Shown piece after piece: positions 23,701 through 34,770 of a DNA stretch of 64,000 bases (the first letter of the stretch is position 1; every line of letters starts with the position of its first letter). The DNA comes from Nautilus pompilius (Eukaryota; Mollusca; Cephalopoda; Nautilida; Nautilidae). The stretch lies in NCBI GenBank assembly GCA_018389105.1, contig JACATO010002137.1, positions 124,001 to 188,000 on the forward strand. Direction: 5' to 3'. Made by a program: the position numbers and the translations under genes. The notes beneath the pieces were generated by a model, which did not search any database, was not told the DNA's origin, and worked only from the letters and a program-made list of their open reading frames with translations.

Positions 23701-26700
23701 AGGTGTTAAGTGAAGTATTACTAACTTATGCAATCATACAAACCTACAAGTTCACATTTATTTGCAACAAAGTCATTGCATGTATATATACATTTACAAG
23801 TTCTCATAATATAATGAAATGCAATAGCTTTAATTGACGACCTTGAATTAGGCTAGATTGTATGTTAAAACGTTGAAGAAAAATACTCTGCCGCTCTTTT
23901 GTTAGGTCTTTTGTGTACTCGTGCTATGCTTCGAAGCGTAAACTAAATGTCATATAATGCGCACGCGCACAAGTTACAACTCCGCAGAGCGGCTGGAAAA
24001 TTCCCGCCAGGGGACGCTCAAAAAGTTCTGCATGCGGCGGTTGTATACCTGTACAAAAAGGAAAATCGGGCTTTGTGTTTTGCACCATTTTGGGCATGGC
24101 ATTGTAAATTTAGGGCATGTCATTGTACAAAGAGGCATGGCGTGGCGCCATGCTAAAAAGGGCTAGCTGGAACTCTGTACAGATACGCGAGAAAGCTAGG
24201 AACTTGTTGTGGTATTCTCTGGCGCTGGATGAGTCTACTGATCTCTCGAGTACGTCACAACTTGTGTTCATTCGTGGTGTCAATTTGGACTTTCATATAA
24301 CGGAAGAGTTGGCATCCGTTTGCTGCATGCACGGAACAACAACTGGAAAAGACATTTTCATGGAAGTGCAGAAAACTTTGCAAGACTATAACCTTCAGTG
24401 GAATCAGCTTCGAGGTGTTACAGTTGATGGAGGAAAAAACATGGTTGGAGTGAGGAAGATCAGCACTCAGTTGGAAGATTTGCAAATTCCGGGCGCTCTG
24501 TTCATACACTGCATCATACATCAGCAAGCACTCTGTGGGAAAGACTTGGATATTTCTTGTGTACTGAAACCAGTCGTTTCTGCTGTGAACTTCATTCGGG
24601 GACATGCACTCAATCACCGTCAGTTCCAGGCTTTTCTTGAAGAAATTGATTCTGATTTCTGTGACTTGCCTTATCACACAGCAGTGAGGTGGCTCAGCTG
24701 CGGTAAAGTCCTGTTTCGTTTTTACAAGCTCCGAAACGAAATAGATGTTTTTCTCACTGAAAAAGAGAGAACTGATCCACAGCTGTCAGATCCTACCTGG
24801 CTGTCAAAGTTGTCATTTTTGGTCGACATTACATCCCACTTGAAACTTCAGGGAAAGGATAACCTCGTCTGTGATCTCTACAGAATCATCAAAGGATTTC
24901 GGAGAAAGCTGTCATTGTTTGAAGCACAACTGGAAGGAGAAAACTTCTCTCATTTTCACTGTTTCAAAGAGTTTTGCGCTACAATTGCTGAAGATGTCAA
25001 CCTCGATTTTCCTAAAAAGATTATTCGTGACTTGAAGAAGCATTTTTTGGAGAGATTTTCAGATCTCGACAGAATTGAGAGTGACATTCTTCTGTTCCAG
25101 AATCCGTTTGATTGTAACCTTGATGATGTGCCAGTTGAACTACAGTTGGAGCTCATTGATTTGCAAGCAAATGACTTGTTGAAAGAGAAGCACAGAGATG
25201 GAAAACTTGTTGAATTTTACCGCTTCTTACCTGATGTTGAGTTTCCGAAATTGAAGAAATTTGCCGCTGGTATGGCATCATTGTTTGGAACAACTTATGT
25301 CTGTGAGCAAACATTTTCAAAAATGAAGTCTGTGAAGTCAACACATCGAACGAGATTGACTGATGAACATTTGAAAGCAATTCTCTTGATTGGATGCATC
25401 AATTCCAAACCAAACATTGATGATATCTTGAAAGGCAAACGTCAGTTTCACAAATCTCACTAACCTTTTTTGCTGCTTAGTTTGTAAGCTTCGGATATGT
25501 GCACACTAGGTCTGATGTAACTATATTTTTGCTAACGTCGCCTTCTTTGATAACTTTTTAGTAAATAAATATGTTGGTTGTCTTTGTTTTTTGTGCATAG
25601 CACGCCACTCACCCATGATTAACATGGAATGCTAAACTTGGTGTTTCGTCTTTTTTCCCAGAGCTTTCGTTCTGGCTTGCAAGTATTGAACAGAATGATT
25701 ATGCGGCCCGCGCTCGTCATTCTTTCAGTTATCCGGCCCACTGTGGAAAATGTTTGGTGACCCCTGCTCTAGAAGAACGATGGCACATTATTACCAAGGT
25801 GTTCCTCGTGCATTTCAATGGAATCACATTAATAATAGTAACAGATTTGGAAAGCGTCTTTACTTAATGACAGTCACCTATAATTATTACTAGGCTTGTC
25901 TGAAGGCCTGTTCTTTTAGTCAGTAGTTTTTTTTTCTGTTAGAGATGTTTCTGGTTGCAAATTAGTCATTTTGAGGAGGAAAGAAAATCTCCAACAATTT
26001 TTGTTATTAACATTGTTTGTAATCTCAAAGATAGTCCTAAGTCAGACATCTAATATAAATACACTATTTTATTTGCCTAATCTTCCATTTGTTTCATGAT
26101 CCAGAAGGACTTTAGTAACAGACAACAGTGAAGCATAGGCAGTATGTTTTTGTTTTTCAGTTTTTCCTGTTTTCATTCAACGATTTTTTTTTCCTTTATA
26201 TATAATGGTGAGGTGAGCAGATGAACCTGCATGAAAACAAATATGCCATATATGTAGACAATGGTTTAACATTTTGTGCAGTTTTCTTCTGTACTTATGA
26301 TTGATTCTGATGATTTTGTGGATGTTTGTTCTGTCCACCAAACTAAAAAAAATCTGAATAAATCATTAGGTGGTGACAAAACAAAAATGGCCTATCAAGT
26401 TGATGCTTTGTAGTAGAGCAAATGTAAAATGAGAGAAATGGTACACAGTCTCTAGGAACGTTTCTCATCTTGATGTGTGTCAGCTGACAGTGTTGTACAT
26501 AATTCATAGCAAGCATGATCTGGTCTCACACACACATTGACAGCCAGATGAAAGAGTTTTTTGAATGGTTTATATACATCTATGCATAGTTACTTGAATA
26601 GCCAAAATGTTCCTGTATTTGCATACCTGCTAATTAGGAGCCTTGGCTTGTAGTCTTTGATTAAGGCTTAATGAATGTGTTGCAAATGTGTGTCAACTCT

Positions 26701-29700
26701 TTCGTTTGCAGAATTTACTTCCTATCAGTGAATGAAATATTCAAGTTTCCTTGTTAGGTATCTAAGACAAGAGGGTGCCAGTCATTGAGCCTAGAATAAT
26801 CTCATTGGGTTCAGATTGTAGAACTATAACAAGTGAATGTTCTTGTTTATTGTTTTTTATGATAACAACAATGAAGGCAATAATTTATTTACTGGTGTAT
26901 AAGTGTAATTAGTGAATATAGAATTTTTATTATTAGTAATTAATAAGTTTTTTTCCTTAAAGATGATAAGATGTGAGACACTGGGGATGGATGAGTGGCT
27001 CTTTTTACTGAAAGTACTTTAGTGATTACATAATAAAATGTGCACATAAGTTCGTGCAGTTTTTCAGGATATTTTTTGCTCTCTCTTTTTTTTTTAAAAA
27101 AAAATAGAAAGGTGAATTAAACAGAATACTTTGAAATAAGGATCTGATTTAGAAAGTAATGTTGGTAGATACTGTTCTGAGATAGTCTGGTCATTGGGAT
27201 GCTGTTTTATAATCTTGCTGGCTGCTTCAGAGATTGTACGTAATGGCCAGTGGTGTCAAGCCTTTCGTCGGTTATGACATAGTGTTTTCATTGCAAGATA
27301 CCTGCTGAATGTAAATTAAGGCCATAAACATTCCAGTTTCCTTCACTATGCTAGGTACAGTATTTTGTGTGTACACTACTGTAGCTAGCCAGATGGATAC
27401 CTCTTGGTTTGTATTAATAAACCATTAAGTGAATAAAAACAAATGGTTTCGATTGACATTTGAAAATACCAGGTTATTTTCCTTCATAAAAAGCCAAAAT
27501 TCAGCAGTTTCCCTCTGACTTTAAACCCAAACTACAGAAGCAGCAACCATTATTTAATTTGTATTAATATCTTAAATTATTTAAGTTTAAAGGTAGTGAA
27601 AATAAAGTGGCAAACTGATACTAGTTCTTTGATGGTAAATAGATCTTTTGACCAGAGTAAATGCGGAAATTTCTTAGGGTTTTGTTTTTGTTTTGCTTCC
27701 TTTCCTCAGCAGGACCATATAACTGTGTGTCAATTGACCTTTGACATTGAACACTACTTGGAAGAAGTAATCCGGTCAGTGGCTGAGTGGGGTCACAGAT
27801 ACATAGCATTCCTCAATTATGATCTCCAGCTTCTAGATGTAAGTATGCAAATATAGGGAAGTTCTTAAGGGTAGCAATGATCCATTAAACATCTGTTGAG
27901 AGAGAGTTGTAACTGTTTAGCAGCATCTACTGAAAAGTGTCAAGATGATATGACCAAAGTGTGAAATGGTTTGTGCTTGTTTACCTTTTATTATCAACAT
28001 GCCCCGCATCCCTAGCATGGCACAAACATACTAATGCTGACAACCTTATTGCCAAGGCTGAGGAATTGTGATTCCAGTAAGGCCAGCCATGTGGAGTTCC
28101 TCTGGATACTTCACTCTTCTCTCATTTAAAAATGAGTTCTATTGGGGATTCCCTACCATAGTCAATACTCTCTAATAGATAATCCCAGCTTTTCACCAGG
28201 GTTATCTCCATTGTTGAAACTGCAACGTATTATCTCGAGCACTACAGGTGTATTACTGCATCTGGATCAAGATATTTCTGGAAATTTCTTAGTGTTAGCA
28301 TTATTGTGGTGAACTACTACTAGACTTTACAACAAACTATTTCTTTCATCACCTTCAGGCTTTCCCTGATGTTTGTAGTAGTAATGTTGTATTTTTAAGG
28401 TGTTGTAAGTCAGGTAAGAGTTGCCTTTCTGAATCAAGATTTTAAAAAGATGCTTTAAATAATTTGTTTGGTGCCATTATTTTTAACTTTTAATAGATCT
28501 GGATATTCTTTGTATTGACAGGTTGGCTCTTTCACAGGTATTAGTTAACAGAACCCCCCCTTTTTTTTCCTCCCCATATTAAGCTTCAGAAGGAAATAAC
28601 TGTCATGCAAACACATTAGAGAGAAAAGTAAACATTTGTGGCCTCTGTCGGACAACGATTGGCTTTAAAATGTGGGAAGATATTTACATTTATTCCTTCT
28701 ACATTAAAAAAATAAGTAAGGTTCTGTAGGTATCTTGATTGGATTGAGCCCACAACCATACCCAGATGTCTTGATCACCAAGGCTAATTAACACCTGATA
28801 CCTCCGTTCTAGCTCATTGTTGTGGGATGTCCTCAACCATCAGCAGAGTTTTTGCCGATTCTCTCTCAAATGCTTAGTTGGAATAATTGCAAAAACTGGT
28901 TTAAAATTCTCCCACATTTGTCTCCCAATACTAATTCTGACTGTGACAGTATTTACTCTAGTTTTAATTATGAAATCAAAGACATGCTTGTGGGGTTTGT
29001 TTGGAGAAACCCTACTCAGAAAGCAGTTTTGACAATTGTTGGCCCTTGGACATGTGATATAAAACATGGCTTTCTTATTTGACAGTCTCCGACAGATTGT
29101 ATAAACTACAGAGAACCTGTTTGTGCTTGAATTGTGGGTGTTAGAGGCTGAAATTGCTTTCTATGAGAAAACTAGAGTAGCTGTGAAGGAAATGTCTGTA
29201 AATACATTTGTCCTGTACTTCACCAGGTCAATGCTGAAAATGGAGAGGTGCTGGCCAAGGTGTTTGCCTTGATCCAAGCTAGACAATGTTTGGAAAGTTC
29301 AAAACACCTAAAAAGGAGGTAAGTGTCGTTTGTTTTAAAAAATGAGAGCTGGGGAACCCAAACAACAGCCTGATTTAATGCCGAGAAAATAAATAGCATC
29401 TTTAGTGTTGTAAAGGAGGGTTCCAGCCACACTGCTTTCAAGTTTTTCAGTTTGTTAAATTCTGATGTTTCCTGAACTTCAGTATTAATTTTTTTAATTG
29501 TCCTGCATGTCCATCATAGTAAGTGCTGTGAACTTAGAGATTCAAGAATACACTTTCTCTGTGAATTGCAAAGTTGAAATGTCAAGAGGTTTCTGCTCTC
29601 GTTTCGTTTTTTCCTTCACCAGCAACAAAACTCCAGTCCAGTCCTACCAGACCAGCATCACCTTCACCTGGAGCTTGTCCACAGGTAAGAAAACGGTCCT

Positions 29701-32700
29701 CCGTCTCTTGGCAAGAAGCGATGTGTGAGCCTTTAAAAAGTAATGCTGAAGAGGGGCTGGTCCGTTAGAGCAATAAACAATGTGCCTTGTCTGGTACTAC
29801 TAGGAAACTTCTACTAATTCATGGTCCTGCATGAAAGAATGAATGGCCAAAGTACATCTAAAAGTGAGGTTGACTGATCTTACATTGCATCCTGAACTTC
29901 GTTGACAGAATAAACACCATTGTAACGGGACTAGAATCACTAGTCTGAGCAGTTTAAGTTTTATCTATCTATTTTCTTTTGTAAGCGAAACTGTTTTACA
30001 GACAGTTAAACAAAGGCTATTCATAGGGCACCACTGAAACAGCTAGTACTTAATAAGATGGGAGGGATGTTGGTAAGAGGGGTTAATTTGGAGACAGTTT
30101 AAGAACTGTGCATGCATGCTCCACTTTAGTTAATATTTCAGAATTGGAAAGGGTGTGAACTCTGGTTTATTAAATTCTGAAGACAACCTGGATAAATATT
30201 TCACATGCCTCAAAATTATATACCAACCCTATAGTTTGTCTGTTGATACTTCAGTTTTATTCCTCAGGTACATATCAAACATTTCACATTGAAGACTTGG
30301 TGCCAGTTGATGAATGTGACTTAAAAAGGTAAGTCTCGGTCACAGTAATAAAAGCTGCTTGTGTACTTTTAAGGGTTACCTTGTTCGTTAAATGTATGAG
30401 TTTATAGCCTTGCAACGTTTGAATAATTAGTTAGTTAAGATAAAAGAAAATAGTCAAGTTGTCTATTTTGTAGATGTAAATAAAAATGATTGGAAAAATA
30501 GCAGAACAAATTTGAATATTGCTAACCCCAGCCAAGTAGTGTTTTTTAACCCCCCCCCCACCCACCAATGTCAAAACACCCTTCAGATCTGTATCACTCA
30601 GCACAGGTTCAGCCATGGTTCCTTGTTAATATAACCCTTTGCAATAACAAATCTGTACATTGCTCCAGCCTTGTGTTGACACACACTAGTTGGAGTTTCT
30701 AGACTGGGAATATGGATGAAGAGCGGGGTTAACTCTCTTAAAATTTATAAAATATTACCAAAAATATAAACAGTAATCTAGCACTTATTTTCAGCTTCAC
30801 TTTTATCCCAGGTAAATATACGAGATGACCTTCCATGTGGAACTTTCTGCACGGTTAATTATTTTTGCTTGGTTGAGATCATATGGTGGTTCTTTTTAAC
30901 ATACCAGAGCAAGCAGTTGGTGTTTTACCTCAACTTCCCATAGGTGTGATACTGAAAAATAAGACAGGCAAGTCACAGCAATATAGTAGACAAGTTTAGA
31001 TTTCTATAATATTTGGGTAAGTATGTCTTTAATAAAAAGTGTCTGGTTCATTCATTGGTCAGACTTGGTGACTACAGTCCTCCATTATTATAATAATTGT
31101 AATGAAGACTAAAATGTTTTTAAAGTGGGATTATTAAATATCCTAGTGGTACAACAAACACTAGGCTTGCTGAGATATTTAGGGAAATCTCTGCTAATTT
31201 CTTACGTACAAGATACACAGGTGTATCTCAAAAAAATTAGAATATCACGGAAGAGTTCATTTTTTTCCGTAATTTAATTCAAACAGTGAAACTTTCATAT
31301 ATTCTAGATTCATTACACATTTAATTTTGATGATTACGTCTTACAGCTCATGAAAATCAAAAATCCACTATCTCAAAATATTAGAATATTTCATAAGATC
31401 AATAAAAAAAAAAGGATTTATAATATAGAAATGTCGACTTCTGAAAAGTATGTTCATTTATGCACTCAATACTTGGTCAGGGCTCCTTTTGCATGAATCA
31501 CTGCATTAATGCGGCATGGCATGGAGGCGATCATCCTGTGGCACTGCTGAGGTGTTATGGAAGCCCAGGTTGCTTTGATAGCGGCCTTCAGCTCGTCTGT
31601 ATTCTTTGGTCTGGTGTGTCTCATCTTCCTCTTGACAATGCCCCATAGATTCTCAATGGGGTTCAAGTCAGGCGAGTTGGTTGGCCAATCAAGCACAGTA
31701 ATACCATGGTCAGCAAACCAGTTACTAGTAGTTTTGGCACTGTGGGCAGGTGCCAAGTCCTGCTGGAAAAGGAAATCAGCATCTCCATAAAGGTTGTCAG
31801 CAGACGGAAGCATGAAGTGTTCCAAAATCTTCTGGTAGATGGCTGCGTTGACTTTGGACTTGATAAAACACAGTGGACCAACACCAGCAGATGACATGGC
31901 ACCCCAAATCATCACTGACTGTGGAAACTTAACACTGGACTTCAAGCAACTTGGATTCTGTGTTTTTCCACTCTTTCTCCAGATTGTGGGACCACTGAGC
32001 AACTGTCCAGTTCTTTTTCTCCTTAGCCCAGGTAAAACGCTTCTGATGTTGTCTCTGGTTCAGGACACTTGTAGCCCCATTTTCTGGACACGTCTGAGCA
32101 TAGTGGCTCTTGATGCATGACTCCAGCCTCAGTCCACTCTTTGTGAAGCTCTCCAAAGTTCTTGAATTGGCTTTGCTTGACAATCCTCTCAAGGCTGCAG
32201 TCATCCCTCTTCCTACCACACTTTTCCCTTCCAGTCAACTTTCCATGAATATGCTTCGATACAGCACTCTGCGAACAGCCAGCCCTTTCAGCAATGACCT
32301 TCTGTGGTTTACCCTCCTTGTGGAGGGTCTCAATGAGTGTCTTCTGGACAACTGTCAAGTCAGCAGTCTTCCCCGTGATTGTGGTTGTGTGTACTGAACC
32401 AGACTGAGAGATTCATGGTATTTATACTGCATAAATAGTGATTTACTCTAAATGGAATATTCTAATATTTTGAGATATGTTTTTTCTATTTTTTTGAGCT
32501 GTAGACCGTAATTATCAAAATTAAAATTTAAAAAAAGTTTGAAACATTTTAGTTTACACTAGACGACTTGTAAACCCATTGGGTTCCCATTGTGACCGGT
32601 TGATGACAAAAAGACACAATTTTAATATTATCGAGTGATCAAACTAATTTTATGAAAAGTTGAGCATTTACATGAGGAGTCGCTGTTTAATGAAGCAGGT

Positions 32701-33942
32701 GTTTAATCACAACATTCTTGGCAACCGCTAAACTATAAAACACTATATTGCTAGTAATAATTACAAGTCTTAATAAACCTTGTTGCTGCACACTTGCCTG
32801 TAACCTCTGGATGCCTCACGCTGAAGTCCAAACCACCATTGGACACCACCTGGCCTGGCCTCGTTATCGATTTCAGGATATTAAATTAGGATAGGACGCC
32901 CAGGCTGTATTCAAAATACAAGCCACATTCTATGTCACTGCTCTCGACCTATTGGGATCGGCCTTGCCTCGTTCTCGATAAATTAGGACAAAGCACCTGC
33001 TAAATTCAAACACATGGTTTGCAGGAAATAATTACAAAAGTCCTAATAATTCCATTATTCGTTGCCTGATTTGAGCGAAACTTGATACTGTACACCGCAG
33101 TCGGATGGTGATAAGGTGACCATAAAACTATAGCGCTTTCGTGCACCGTTTAGACGGAGTTTCGGGAACATACATACATACAAGATCAGAGTTTTAGATA
33201 TGTACAATTTTCACTTTCTGAAATAACTGACAAAAAATATTGAACTCTTCCACGATATTCTAATTTTTTGAGATGCACCTGTAATGTGCAGGTAAATTTG
33301 GATAAATATATCTCATAATTTTGTGTGTGTCGAAGATTGATATTTGGTTGGTGTGAACTCTTGAAGGTTTAATATGAATTACTTTTGAAAAATTCAAATC
33401 TTTGTCCTACAAAAAAAGGAACTAAATGCCTGATTATTGGGCCTGACCAAATCTGATTTGTTGTTCTTTCTGCAAGTTAGTGAAGAATTCTTTTGGTAGA
33501 AAGATAACTTCTGTTCATTAGCGATAAACAAAGTTGATTGTGAATTCATCAGCACATGGACAGAGACCAGTATGTGGCACAAGATGGTTGGACAAATGGA
33601 TTTGTCCACCTCCTTCACAAGACATTGTATGCATTTTCTCTGTCTGCATGCTCAGAAACAGCAGCTGACCACTTGGTTGTTATTAACATGACACCACTCA
33701 GTTTAGCAGCTGCATGATAAAACCAGTCAATCCAACAGTTTTAAAAAAAAATTGATTTAATGTGAACAAAATGACCTATTTAGATTCTGTTTTGGTGGTT
33801 TCCCAGGAAGGAGTGGAATCCTGGTAAATGGGAAGTGACAAGACTCTACCAGTGCACTGCTGTTCCTCAACCATTCTTCCGAAGTGTCTACACACTAAGC
33901 AACGAAGCTGTAATCAAAGGTTTGGATTATTACAACAATTAG
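14738..33942 (+). CDS. DCAF15: DCAF15, CUL4-DDB1 E3 ligase substrate receptor (12 coding exons)
   Basis: Exons read from splice sites and phase: 14738-14800, 16453-16571, 18043-18187, 19124-19227, 19498-19607, 19955-20848, 21155-21255, 27713-27838 (or from 27710), 29227-29318, 29623-29684, 30268-30328, 33807-33942. They join in one frame for about 670 codons; human DCAF15 is about 600. Recognised landmarks: an N-terminal basic segment ending KIPGRLCFKL (human KLPPRVCVSL), VFLGFTKDG, VRLFEEG then CEWPED, a CAEC...CLKH set equivalent to the human structural zinc site, VVLNTGDSLVAL, LTFDIEHYLEEVIR then WGHRY, and TWSLSTGTYQTF. The family receives substrates for CRL4 and is the target of aryl-sulfonamide degraders that recruit RBM39. 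The start is the ATG at 14738, which sits in a good context and is followed by donor GAG/gtaagg in the right phase. The oversized exon 6 (894 bp) encodes a Ser/Cys/His-rich linker. The C-terminus ends about 12 residues before the human one. The family call is firm; the exact first exon is slightly less so. Confidence 0.93.
14801..16452 (+). other. DCAF15 intron 1, with CpG-rich 5' part
   Basis: The first 650 bases are CpG-rich and contain open but unconserved frames on both strands. A (GT)n run lies near 15727-15742 and a run of G near 15854-15867. A GGTTCGATC B-box-like stretch near 15291-15299 hints at an old tRNA-derived insertion but has no convincing A box. Confidence 0.6.
18304..18584. 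mobile_element. TTAA-flanked MITE (piggyBac type) with duplicated 5' end
   Basis: A 206 bp element at 18379-18584 has ends CCCTC...GAGGG and is flanked on both sides by TTAA, the piggyBac target site. A diverged second copy of its first ~70 bp lies directly upstream at 18304-18370. The interior (GCACAAGTTTAGCCATAGGG, ACAAATCTGTATATTGCTC) recurs at 30.5 kb and 61.3 kb. It lies in a DCAF15 intron. Confidence 0.7.
20110..20780 (+). other. Cys/His/Ser-rich linker encoded by DCAF15 exon 6
   Basis: This part of the 894 bp exon encodes a stretch with no counterpart I recognise in vertebrate DCAF15. It has roughly 16 Cys and many His and Ser residues (for example PCDRHFPCSCFEH, KCRMRRCSAVGDCKIDC), then a Ser/Asn-rich tail. 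Vertebrate DCAF15 has a disordered Pro-rich linker at this point. Confidence 0.7.
21910..22790 (-). mobile_element. Decayed transposon remnant, probably mariner-type
   Basis: At 21912 the sequence begins GGTGTTCCAATAAATTAAGACA, a form typical of mariner/Tc1 ends. The adjoining - strand frame (22025-21890) has the C-terminal pattern YFSKAEGDC...FLEKKIRVLIYWNTLK often seen before such ends. No matching second end was found, so the right boundary is a guess. Confidence 0.4.
23048..25463 (+). pseudogene. hAT transposase split by a 635 bp insertion
   Basis: Part one, 23048-23542, encodes a BED-type zinc finger (CVVCSES... with HYETKH) and the start of the RNase H fold. Part two, 24183-25463, carries the catalytic blocks LALDESTD and TVDGGKN, the insertion domain, and the C-terminal dimerisation block with the acidic EQTFSKMK. 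If 23543-24177 plus one copy of the 5 bp duplication are skipped, the frame is continuous at about 591 codons with no stop. It resembles GTF2IRD2/Charlie8-like transposases. As it stands the gene is interrupted: part one runs into a stop at 23555-23557. Confidence 0.9.
23543..24177. mobile_element. 635 bp non-autonomous DNA element nested in the hAT transposase
   Basis: Ends CAGTGTTACAGCTAG and CTAGCTGGAACTCTG are inverted at 13 of 15 positions. It is flanked by a perfect 5 bp duplication TACAG (23538-23542 and 24178-24182). The interior has no transposase; it is AT-rich in the first half and CpG-richer near 23940-24160. A 5 bp duplication with CAGTG ends does not fit hAT (8 bp), so the superfamily is open. 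Confidence 0.8.
25775..27700 (+). other. DCAF15 intron 7, distal part
   Basis: AT-rich intron sequence with no coding frame and no clear repeat end. The following exon begins at 27710 or 27713 after tandem acceptors CAG/CAG. Confidence 0.6.
28735..28802 (-). mobile_element. tRNA-derived SINE head (truncated)
   Basis: Read on the - strand it shows an A box (TTAGCCTTGGTGATCAAG) and a B box (GGGCTCAATCC) at tRNA-like spacing, with little body after them. Intronic in DCAF15. Confidence 0.55.
30550..30728. mobile_element. TTAA-flanked MITE copy
   Basis: About 179 bp between TTAA at 30546-30549 and at 30729-30732. The ends are C-rich and G-rich, and the interior ACAAATCTGTACATTGCTCC matches the 18.4 kb copy. 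Confidence 0.65.
31466..32358 (-). pseudogene. Tc1-like DD34E transposase pseudogene
   Basis: N-terminal HTH from 32358 (LHKEGKPQKVIAERAGCSQ, AVSKHIHGKL), a mid part in another frame (NQRQHQKRFTWAKEKKNWTV), and a long C-terminal part ending at 31466 (FQQDLAPAHSAKTT and DWPTNSPDLNPIENLWG). The segment that normally holds the first catalytic Asp, between the WTVAQWS-like block and WRKSG near 31985-32005, is deleted by about 50 bp. That deletion plus frameshifts inactivates it. Both remaining acidic blocks are intact. Confidence 0.9.
32560..33200 (+). mobile_element. Probable RTE-like retrotransposon 3' fragment inserted in the Tc1 arm
   Basis: This stretch interrupts the otherwise symmetrical Tc1 right arm. 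It ends in CGGGAACATACATACATACA, a tail form seen in RTE-type LINEs and their SINEs, followed by AGATCAGAGTTTTAGATATG. No reverse transcriptase coding remains, so the class is tentative. Confidence 0.5.
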
Positions 33943-34548
33943 TAAGCCAATGTTACACCGTAGAATCTATATAGTGTTGAACTATAGTCTCCTTTTGTGG
34001 TGGCTTTTAATTTTAAAAAAAAATATACAGTTGACAACTCCTGTCTAGTTATCTACTATAATGCGGTGGTATGAGCTGGTGTTTTAGTGTGAATTTCTTA
34101 GATAAACATTTTAATGCACTCAAAATCAGGAAGCTCTCTAGATCTTTCGAATCCACTGTAATTTTACCAACAACAGCAGCCTTGAGTGACACTGATGCTG
34201 CATCATCTGGCAATTATTCGGGTTTCACACACCCTGCTATAGTGATGTAAGCTGGCGGTGTTGACAGTGCATGTGCGTGAGAAGAGTTCTTAATCTCATT
34301 TTCTTTGTCCACAATAACCAAAGAATTTTAGGGGGCGTGTTTTAATCTGTCATTGCAAAAAAGGCAAGGCATCATCTGGTGTTCTAGCCATTTCAAATTT
34401 TACTGAAGGAATTGAGAAGGGGTTAAACTGCAGTGCTCACTATTTCCCCACCATCTCTCATTAAACTTGCTTTACACTAAGCCAGCTATGGTGAGATATA
34501 GACATATGCTTTGGTTTGTAAACTGTAACGGTTGACCTACAAACCCTG

Positions 34549-34554
34549 AATAAA
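34549..34554 (+). terminator. Candidate DCAF15 polyadenylation signal
   Basis: AATAAA about 600 bases downstream of the stop at 33942. The SINE at 34565 follows at once. Chosen by position only. Confidence 0.4.
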
Positions 34555-34564
34555 GAAATTCTCT

Positions 34565-34770
34565 CCTGCTGGCCCAGTTGTTGAAGCGAAAAAAATTTAT
34601 GCGTTAGTGGTGGAGAACCAGAGTTCAAATCCTCTGCCATGAAGGAAGGGGTCCCTAAAACTAAATTCTGGGTAATTTAGGTTAAGTGCTTAGGTAAAAG
34701 CAGATTCCTTTGTTATGCCCGAGGTACCTATGTGAGACATGCTAAGCTAATTAGCCAATCTTAATGCTCT
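34565..34770 (+). mobile_element. tRNA-derived SINE
   Basis: An A box within CTGGCCCAGTTGTTGAAGCG and a B box GAGTTCAAATCC lie at tRNA-like spacing. A body of about 130 bp follows. + strand, between the convergent genes. Confidence 0.6.

Larger units (their letters stand above)
22834..25766 (+). mobile_element. hAT transposon (Ac/Charlie type) carrying a nested element
   Basis: Perfect 15 bp inverted ends, CAGGGGTCACCAAAC and GTTTGGTGACCCCTG. Flanks ATCTAGAC (22826-22833) and CTCTAGAA (25767-25774) match the nTCTAGAn target preference of Ac/Charlie-type hAT elements, with identical inner 6 bases. The element is about 2.3 kb without the insertion at 23543-24177. It sits in the large DCAF15 intron 7 (21256-27712), same orientation as the gene. 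Confidence 0.93.
31218..33281 (-). mobile_element. Tc1-like transposon of a type common in fish
   Basis: Long inverted ends: CAGGTGTATCTCAAAAAAAT at the left, and the complement of CAGGTGCATCTCAAAAAATT at the right, continuing into TAGAATATC and GAAGAGTTC on both sides. TA lies next to the right end. The - strand transposase and its ends closely resemble Tc1 families that are abundant in teleosts and lampreys. The right arm is interrupted by a second repeat at about 32560-33200. It sits in the last DCAF15 intron. Confidence 0.9.
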
